Below, one piece after another: positions 23,401 through 32,491 of a stretch of 64,000 nucleotides of DNA. The stretch covers positions 18,680,006 through 18,744,005 of the forward strand of contig NC_086171.1 in NCBI RefSeq assembly GCF_023053635.1. Reading direction: 5' to 3'. Position 1 is the first letter of the stretch. Every line of letters starts with the position of its first letter. Source of the stretch: Elgaria multicarinata webbii (lineage: Eukaryota; Chordata; Lepidosauria; Squamata; Anguidae). The translations under genes and the position numbers were made by a program. The notes under the pieces are model-generated. The model ran no database searches. It was not told the DNA's origin and was given only the letters and a program-made list of their open reading frames with translations.

Positions 23401-26400
23401 GGCTTGTTAACATGAAACGAATTAACAGCCCAATAGCCCATGGCAGTAATTGACAGATGGATTAGCAGGCTCAAAGCCTGGTTTGCACATAACGCTAAAC
23501 ATGGTATGGAATTTTGAATTGTGGCTCATTGTGATGGGTAAACATGGCCGCACTAACAAACTATGGTTTGTTTTAGGGTTATTTGAGGGTTGTCTAACTC
23601 TCAAACAACCCCTGCTGCCTGGGTTCTCATGACATGATAAATCATGACAACCTGGGCACCCAAGAACACCATGCAAAAATGGCACCCACAGGCACCTGGT
23701 ATGACACAACAGCCCCTGTGGGTAAATTAAACCACATAGGCTATCATGTCATGTGAACCAGATCAATATGTATGGAAACAAATTTTGAAATGATCGTCAT
23801 AGATTTTATTTTACTTAGTTAAAATATTTCTATTCAACTTTTCCATCTTTCAGGAACCACAGGGTGACTGAACAACAATATAAGAACAAAAGTCTAGTCA
23901 TAGAAGTTTTGTGTTATAGATGATCCTTAGATATACATTACATTCTATCTGGGCAATGAACTGTGAACTGTAGAGCAGACCCTCTCTGCCATCCCTCTCC
24001 AGAACCACAGAAAGCAGATATAACCATTTGTGCTTCCTTTGCTTAATAGTACAAAATGAAACATCAGTTATAACACATAATCAGCATAATACACCAGGTG
24101 TTTTTTTTCTATGCAAATACTACTGGAATTCGTGAGAGATGAGCAACCGCTGCAAGAGCTAGAGGTGTTCCAGGTAGATCCTGTTCACCATGCTCAAAAT
24201 GTTTTGTTCTAAATGTAACTACCTTTACAGCAAAACTTTTTGAGCATGTTGAACAGAAGAACCAGTGTAGTGTAGTGGCGAGAGTGTCGGACTGGGAGTC
24301 AGGTGATCCGGTTTCTAGTCCCCACTCAGCCACGGAAGCTCACTGGGTGACTTTGGGCCAGTCACAGACTCTCAGCCCAGCCTACCTCACAGGGTTGTTG
24401 TTGTTGTGAAGATAAAATGGAGAGGGGGAGGAGGATTATGTATACTGCCTCAGGTTCCTTGGAGGAAAAAAGGTGGAATATAAATGTAATAAATAAATAA
24501 ATAAATAAAATAAAGTTAACTATCTTAACTCTTTTCTTTCCCTCCATCCGTTGATTCAGCAGTAACCACACAACTGCCTTCTAATATGACAACTCCCACT
24601 ACTAACAGTTTCACAGGGCTGCCAACAGGACAGGCTCCTGCTGATGGATGCCATATTACTCGGTATGGACCTTACTCGTCATCACTCTTCATTGCAGGTA
24701 CATATCTAGGGCTTGATCAGATGATGCTTTTAATGTGCTGTCGCCTTGCGTCGCTTCCGCAGTGTTACAAGCTATCCACACGTTGTTGTCACGGTCCTGC
24801 AGCCGCCGCGTGATTCCCACCCAACCCTGCTTTGCCTGTATTTTTTCACAACGGGGAAAATCTGATCAAATTTCTCCTCGTGTGCTGTAGTACTGCAAAG
24901 AACCACTAGCGCGATCCCTCTTTTGGGGACCTTGTGGCATTTCTCCAGGAGTATTGGTTGTGACATTTACTGTGATGTTTCTCAATGGGCATGTCTGTGG
25001 AGTACAATTTTGCTCCCCTTCGTGTCCTTTCATTTCTGGTTGGCATAGTAGAAACATGACTGCTTTCCCCTTATTTTTTTATTTTGATGGGGTAGTACAT
25101 GCACCCTTCTGGAGTTCTTTTGAAAACGTGCATTTCCAAACTTCCACCATAACACTCGTGCACAACTTCTCCCCATTTAAAAGAACCCACAGGGGAACTG
25201 ACTCATACAGGGAGACATAAGTAGTAGTAGGGAAATGCTGGTGCAGGGTTGGGGAAGAGCTGGTAGGGAAGAGGGGCGAAAGGTAGATGTGCAGATGGGA
25301 GTTTGCATTACATACCAGGGACGGGTAGGAGGAAAACTCTGGCAGTGAGGTAGATACTGTGAAATTTCACATTTAAAGAAAAAACAGGGCACAACGAGCC
25401 TGCAGGAAGGCTACCTTGTGATCAAACCCTAAAAACAGAACAGACCTGGCCCGAGACATTTTGCTGCCTGAGGTGGAACAGCAAATTCTTCACCTCCAGC
25501 CCTATACTGTCAAGTATATTAACCATAACTGGCCAAGTTATGGCACCCAAGGCAGAAAATCCCACAAGCACCTCTCTAGGAATAGAAATACAGTAACGAT
25601 ACATTAAGGAAACAATCCTAAGCTCTCTAAGCAGAACCTCTGATAAGTCCCTGTCTACTCTTGCCAACAAGGCAGAACTCAGAGGGAGGCAGGGCTTCAA
25701 ATGTTTTTCTTCTGGCCATGGACTAAATGTTCCCCAGGGATGGAGGCTCCAGTGGATCCATAGCCTCTCCCTCCCTGCCAACTGGCATGCCCTCCATCCA
25801 TTCCCCCCCCCTTCTTAAGGTCAGAATTCTGACCTTGGAGAGGGCAATCTACTGCATCCTGTGGGATGCTGCCTAGGGGCTAAAGGATTGCAGCCTAAAT
25901 AACTAACCATTTGCTTTTCATGATACTCAAAATCAGGGCCAGCGCTGCCATAGAGGCAGTTCAGGCGGCAGCCTAGAGCACCAAGCAAAGGAGGGCGCCG
26001 AACGGCACACCAGGAAGCTGATCTCCTAGAATGGTTTCCGGGCGCGCTGTTCCAAAGCCGCCGCCCCGGCCACCCCCCAACCCCAGCGTCCTGGCTTCAA
26101 AGCCAGTGCCCGGCCGGAAGCCGCTCCTGGCTTCGAAGCCAGGACGCTGGGGTTGGGGGGCGGGGCGGCAGCTTCAGAACAGCACACCCGGAAGCCACTT
26201 CCGGGCACGCTGCTTCAAAGCCTCCGCCCCGTCCCCCAACCCCAGCATCCTGGCTTCGAAGCCAGTGCCCACTCCTGGCTTTGAAGCCAGGACGCTGGGG
26301 TTGGGGGGCGGGGTGGCAGCTTCAGAACAGCGCGCCCGGGTGTGCCATTCTGAAGCCACCACCCCGCCCCCCAACCCCAGCGTCCTGGCTTCCAAGCCAG

Positions 26401-29400
26401 GAGCGGGGCCAGGGGGCGGCTTCAGTACAGCATAGTCTGGCTCCAGCCCTGCTCAAAATCAGCTGCCTGAGGCAGCTACCTCACTCTGCCTAATGGTAGG
26501 GCTGGTCCTGAAGAAGAATAGTGTTTTGGAATACTAGGAATTAATTGTGATTTGAGCTCGTCCCCAATGCGGAACTGAAGCGGGGAGCAGAGCAATGGTA
26601 TGTGATGGTAGGGAAACGGGATTTCCCCCTCTCTGATGATCCTCGAGCTCAATTGCATGGACTACGCGGCCCCTACAGAACAATGGGAACAGCGCTCTTT
26701 AGAGGGGAACTTTCCTGCACATGGTAGGAAATCCCGACAAATCCTGACTTACTTTTAAAAAGTAGGTTTTTCTGATGCTTATTTTAAGATGCGAAAACAG
26801 AGAAACAGAGAGGGAGATACATGGCAAGATCACTGCATTGTCAAAATGACCCGCAAAGATCCGTAAGTGACCAGTCGCGAGCGTGGAATAAAACACTCGT
26901 CTGATGACGCTCTTAACATGCAAGAGAAGTTTCAGAAGAATATAGACTTTGTAGTATCAATAAAGGGGCAGCTCCCTAACAACATCACATCCTTTTTTTG
27001 CAAGCCAGGCAAATATTAGGTGTTGGAGCCAATGAACAGAAGGAGGTTTCTTTCAACAGGCGGACTCTTCCATCAGTGGAACCCCCATTTTGGATGGTGG
27101 AATTCCTGGCATTCCCAGAAAAGAACCTTTGGGTCCAACCCTATGATTTATGTCAGACATTTTACTAGGCAGACTCACCAATAAACATTTATGCTTGGAA
27201 ATATCTGTTCATCTAGTTACCTTGCCTGGGTGTCACCTGTATACACTGCTTCTGTTCCAACACCTCTGCAGGGCTGTTGTCTTGTCATATGTTTTGTCCT
27301 TGTACAGGCACATCAAATGATACAACTGCACCTAACCGCTCCTTTGTTGGGGTAGTGAGCAGAGGCCAGGAAGCTCTCCTGAAAATGAGATTGGCCTCCA
27401 GAGAACTTACATCTAATTTAAGAGTGCTTAAGCTACTATTCTAAACATATTGACATATAAATTCTATAGAATATAGATCAACCAGTTAATTAGAAGTGGG
27501 TTCATAAGCACATAAAGTCTTAAGTGGCTTAAGGCACAACCTTATGTGTGTTTAGACAGAAAAAAGTCCTACACTTCCCAGCATTGGAGTTTAGATTCCG
27601 CCCCCACCCCATCTAAATATGCATACGATTGCACCCTTAAACATCTTAAGCCCATGAATTCCATTCAGTTATTATTAAATTACAATAGAAGGGAGGTGCT
27701 TATTTAGTAGTAGTAATATTTATTTATTTATTTTCTGACATCTGTATGCTGCCCTATAACCTAACATTCTCTTGCTGGATTACAGTAAATAATCAATTTA
27801 GATACAAAATAAAAGGTTAAACCACAAAACCAAACGCAACTTAAAATACAACAAGAACCAATGTCTAATAGTTGTAATAGGAGTTTACTAAGCCCAGATA
27901 TAATAAGAGGTAACACGCTCGCATGTTCTTCTGGGAGAAGAATCAGGATGCGTGGTCATCATGAGAAACTGCAAGCGAGTTCCCTTGCAAGCAGCTTTCG
28001 GACCGAGTTAAGATCATTCTCCACAATGCGTTCCCCGGGATTCCGAATGAGGCACTTTTGGCCGTCAAAGTTCATGTTTCTGAAATTCTGACAGTGTGTC
28101 AATTGATTTCTTTTGCTAGAGGGAATCCTGGGGGTGAGTATTATCCAAATGACAAGTGTCCAGGTGGCAGCTACTGAGACGGAGAACTCCGTAGTTGATT
28201 TTACAGTCACATGTCAAGGAAGGTAAGTCTTAGCATAAGTTTTGACCATTTTGCTTCTCATGAAACTTACAAATACTTGAGTGCTATAGATGCTTAAGGG
28301 TACAATCCTATGCATGATTAGACAGAAAAAAGGCCTTTTTGCTGACCCAACGAAAGTTGTAGGCCCTTTTTCTATCTAGATGTACATAGGATTGGGCCTT
28401 ATGTTGTTCAGTAACTATAGTACTCTTCTCAGCTCACTGAAGGGGCACCACATAGAAGACCAAAGAACACCAGTGTAATTGAATATCGCTAGTATGCTTA
28501 ATCTAAACAGGTTGAACGTTTCCATTGGCCTACTAACACCAGGCAAGAGGAATGAACTATACAACTGGTATAACTCAGCTTTCCCCAAACTGGTGCCCTT
28601 CAAATGTTTTAGATTATGACTCCCAGCACTCCTGACCATTGGCCATGCTGGCTTGGAATGATGGGAGTTGTAGGCCAGTACACCCAGAGGACACCAGGTT
28701 GGAGAAGGCTGAATCATGCACATGTGTCCAGTAAATTTCATAAGCACATTCCCAATCCCATCCATTTGATGAATGCTCCAGGGGAAGCCATCAACAATGT
28801 GCAATAAGGCAAACAGAATTGGCTCATTTTAAATGGCTCTTCATTCCATCCCATCGACAATACACACATGTGCATGTGTTGAAGGCGGCACTTTTTCAAA
28901 CAGAACATGCTTTAGCTTTTACTGAGCAAAACAGGTCACCATGAAAGGCAAACCAAGAAAGCAGAGGGCATATATAAAATCCAGCCCTTTCCCCTGTTCT
29001 GCGCACCTTCCATTCAAAAATCTAGGACCTATGCAACGTTTATTGTGTGTCATGATGGCTACTCAGCCAATGCTTGGTGTGCGCGTCTACTCCGCATGTG
29101 CTGCTCTCTTGGCCCTCCACCATCTTCCTACTTCCTCAGCACCCTGCCTCCGCCACCTCCCTTACATTTGGCTCCCCCCTTTCTTTTCGAGATCCTCCTT
29201 CCTTCTCTCCACACCTCCTTCTCTTTTGAATATTTGAAAATGTCTCAATTAAGTCTCAGTGTAACAGAAATTAATTTAGGAACAGGAGGTCTGATCCTGC
29301 CGCACTTTGCAACAGTTTCACTCTGGTTGAACATCACTGGTTTTGGTATAATCATTATCTGGTGGAAAGTGTACCAGGATTGAGCAGGGGGTTGGACTCG

Positions 29401-32400
29401 ATGGCCTTATAGGCCCCTTCCAACTCTACTATTCTATGATTCTATGATTTATAAAGAGAAAGGCTTTCAAGAGCTGCTCTTTTTGGATGGGCCTTTGGCG
29501 AATAATTGTGTTTTTACCCTTCTACCACAAGGTTTACTGTTGGTCTTAATAGCCTTTTGGTTGCCAATCTTTGTACATTGCTGTGTGTTGTTTTTAAAGT
29601 TATCTTTACGCTTTTAAAATGATTTTTAAAGGTCATAAATCTTTTTGTGTTATAGAAAAAACAGAATAGAAACGTTGCAAAGAAATGAATTGGCTGGTAC
29701 AAAATGGGAACTGCTTAAAAATCCGATCCCTTTCTGTCTTTTGCTCCTCTCCCACCCTAGTCTCCCTACAGATGCCTGCACAATGATTGCTGACCCCACG
29801 TGCCAGCTCTTACAGAGTGAGGCATGCGACCCTGTCGACATCACTGATGATGAGTGCCTGCTGACGATAAGAAGAGCCTTCAACGAATCTGGAACTTATT
29901 GTGTCAACATCACACTGGGCGATGCGACCAGCCTGGCTCTCACAAGCACTCTGATCTCCATCAATGGAGGTGAGTCCCGACTGAACGGCTGCAACAATTT
30001 GCAATCAGCATTTGCAATTGTTATTATTTCACAAGGAAGTGTTAGATTTGTAAGTCTAGCAGCCCCTGTGTGCTAGAAAGAATCCCAGAAAATCTGTCTC
30101 CCAAAAGTTCAAGCAGTATTACTGTGATAGGCAAGACTGATGAAGCGTGATATAAGAAAGGAAGCAGCAGGATACCATTCATGCCAGAGGTACGATGTGC
30201 ATCAGCCAGGGAAGCCTCTTCATTCAGAGCACCACATTCTGGAGTTCTAGGGGTCTGTTTCCATTTTATGCTCATGGTCAGCAAGTAGTGGCCTTTTGGC
30301 TTTATCTGGCCCCTCTTATTACTAACCCCGGAGACAAAAGACAAACAGATCCTGTTGCAATAGACTTGGCAGCAGTCTACTTTGGGGATGGAGCATGGGG
30401 CTGTGGCCCACTGTCACCCATTCCTTTGTCAAAGTGGCTCTTTGTAGCTAGTTGCTGACCAGGGACATAGGGCATGGAACAATCTGGTATTTTTTTCCAT
30501 GTCCACAAATGGGAAGCTCTATTTGCATATATGGAGGGGAATCCCCCCCTCTTTAGTTTCTCACTGGTGCACATGTGCGCAGATGAAGTGAGAGGAGGTG
30601 AGTAAGCAGGTTGTAATGGTGAAGAGGACAAGCAACTCCAGGAGCCACATTTGTCAGTGGGCCCCTGCTAGGGTGTGGGTCCTCAGCAGGTGCCCAACCA
30701 TGCCTACCCTTGACGCCGGCCCATAATAGAGGGCATAATATTTGAACGCCTCTTGACCAAATAAGAACAGTGACACCAGTGCTGCACATTGGTGTGGAAA
30801 TGCTGCCTGCGTTTGGGATGATGCATGGGACAAGAGCCTTTTAGATAGCAGGCCCATCATATGAGGTTTAAGTGCTGTGAGGAAGAGCTTTTTGGGTGGC
30901 TTCCAGCTGCACCAAGAATAGAAAGGCACAATATAAATGAAATGAAATAAATCATGCAACCCTAAGTTCAGTGATGAATGGGGATGAACTGCTGTTGTTT
31001 TCCCCAGTACTCTACACCCGTCTATTCCTGCCCACTTTCACAATTGTCCTCTGTATGTCTAAAATAAGTGCTTGCCCATAAATCAGCTTCATGCTCTGTT
31101 GGGCAGTCTCATCAGGGTGCGGGGATGACCACTAGTGCATTGGAAAGCTGGTGCTTGCTACAGCATCCCTGGAAACTAGCCTAGACGAGTGTTTCCAGAA
31201 CGGGACAGATTAGTGGAGTTCCCTTCTGTGACCTCCGCTGACTTCTTCCATTGCAGAAATGCTAGTGTGGGCTAGTTTCCAATTGCTGTGCCAAGTGCTA
31301 GCTTCCCGTTTTGCTAGCAGTCATTCCTGCTAGTGCAATGAAACCATTGGATGCTCTGCAGAGCTGTAATTTCAGGGATTATCCTTCAAAAGATGGGCTC
31401 AATTTCTCCAGATGATCCCATGCCAAGAAAGTATGTTGGCTGTGCCCACAGCTGTCCCCATCAGTTATATTGATCTACAAGGGCTCAGTGTGAGTGGAAG
31501 CATCAAGCACATGTACAGTGTGAAGACCCTGTGCACTGTAAGAGTGCATCTGATTGCTGAGATAAGCAGTGTGGGCCTGCCCTAATAATGCCACTCTCTT
31601 TAACTTGTTATTCAAGATCCAGGGCCATTTTCAAGAACAGCAGAAGGTGTTCTGATTGCCTGTGGTTTCGTGGTGGTCTTTGCTGTTGCCTTGACTTTCT
31701 TCCTTTACAAGTAAGTTGCTGGCTCTGGTCATTAAAACTAATGCCAGACAGTTGCTTTTATGATTTGCAGAACTCTCACAATTGAAATACTCATAATACA
31801 AATGCAAGTGTTGACAGTGGAGTGATCACTTCTGCATCACCCAAAAACAGGACACAGATTTACTTGAAATGGCATAAGCTAATTTATATGTCTAGATGCC
31901 AATTTGGAAATAAGTACGAACAATATAATGTAAATAGAAATGCAATACAACTCGCCATAGTGGGGGAGACGGTGACTGGGTGACCCGTGTGCCTTGCCCG
32001 GTCTGCCGTCTAGCTCTTGATGGGCAACTTCAGGGCCCAGCTCTCCCTTCTGCTGATTCTTTATCCTTCAACCAGCCTTGGCCTGGACAGGCTTTCAAAG
32101 AGAGGGCTTTCCTCTGTAAAATAGGACACATGGGCCTCCCAGTTGGCAGTACAGATTCCCAGTTATTTTGGGCCCTTTTTACACTTAAGGATTATCCCAG
32201 GAAAATAGAGGGATCATCCCTGCCTGCTCCTGGAATCCCCTGTGTGTCATTTGCACACACAGGGATAATCCCAGGACGATCTCTGGAAAAAAGGGCAGGT
32301 GTAGAAATGGCCTTGGAAAGAGATTTCTGCAAAAATAGCAATTTTATTTTTTTTCCTCCCTTCATGGTTTAGCCCTTGAAAAGGAATTTCAGAGTAGTTT

Positions 32401-32459
32401 GTTGTATTGATGAGATGCATTCAATAAGCCTTTCTAACCATAAAATAGGCGCTTGTGTA

Positions 32460-32491
<32 letters not shown>

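Larger units (their letters stand above)
23355..24559 (+). other. GPNMB: GPNMB intron 6
   Basis: Holds a foldback element (23475) and a Sauria-type SINE (24258). Between them, 23770-24250, nothing recognisable. Confidence 0.75.
24698..28119 (+). other. GPNMB: GPNMB intron 7
   Basis: The longest GPNMB intron after intron 1. Contains the GC-rich palindromic hAT-like element (25934-26451), a DNA-element end (26848-26912), a short foldback (27535-27640) and a LINE 3' end (27712). 25440-25570 has 'gctgcctgaggtgg' motifs of another common repeat. 24700-25210 shows no recognisable unit. Confidence 0.7.
28223..29760 (+). other. GPNMB: GPNMB intron 8
   Basis: Two foldback repeats (28297, 28576) and a CR1 3' end (29382). 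28800-29380 and 29460-29750 show nothing recognisable. Confidence 0.75.

Noticed and set aside
5671-24512. tRNA genes at 5671, 11832 and 24258
   Set aside because: A- and B-box-like sequences are present, but each continues into the same SINE body and AT-rich tail and lacks a full cloverleaf.
26030-26430. Repeat array resembling a CRISPR or satellite
   Set aside because: Blocks alternate in orientation and are bounded by one target duplication, so it is a palindromic transposon interior in a vertebrate intron.
29766-29770. Alternative GPNMB exon 9 acceptor at CTACAG
   Set aside because: It breaks the reading phase; the CCCTAG ten bases earlier restores it and matches the human residues.
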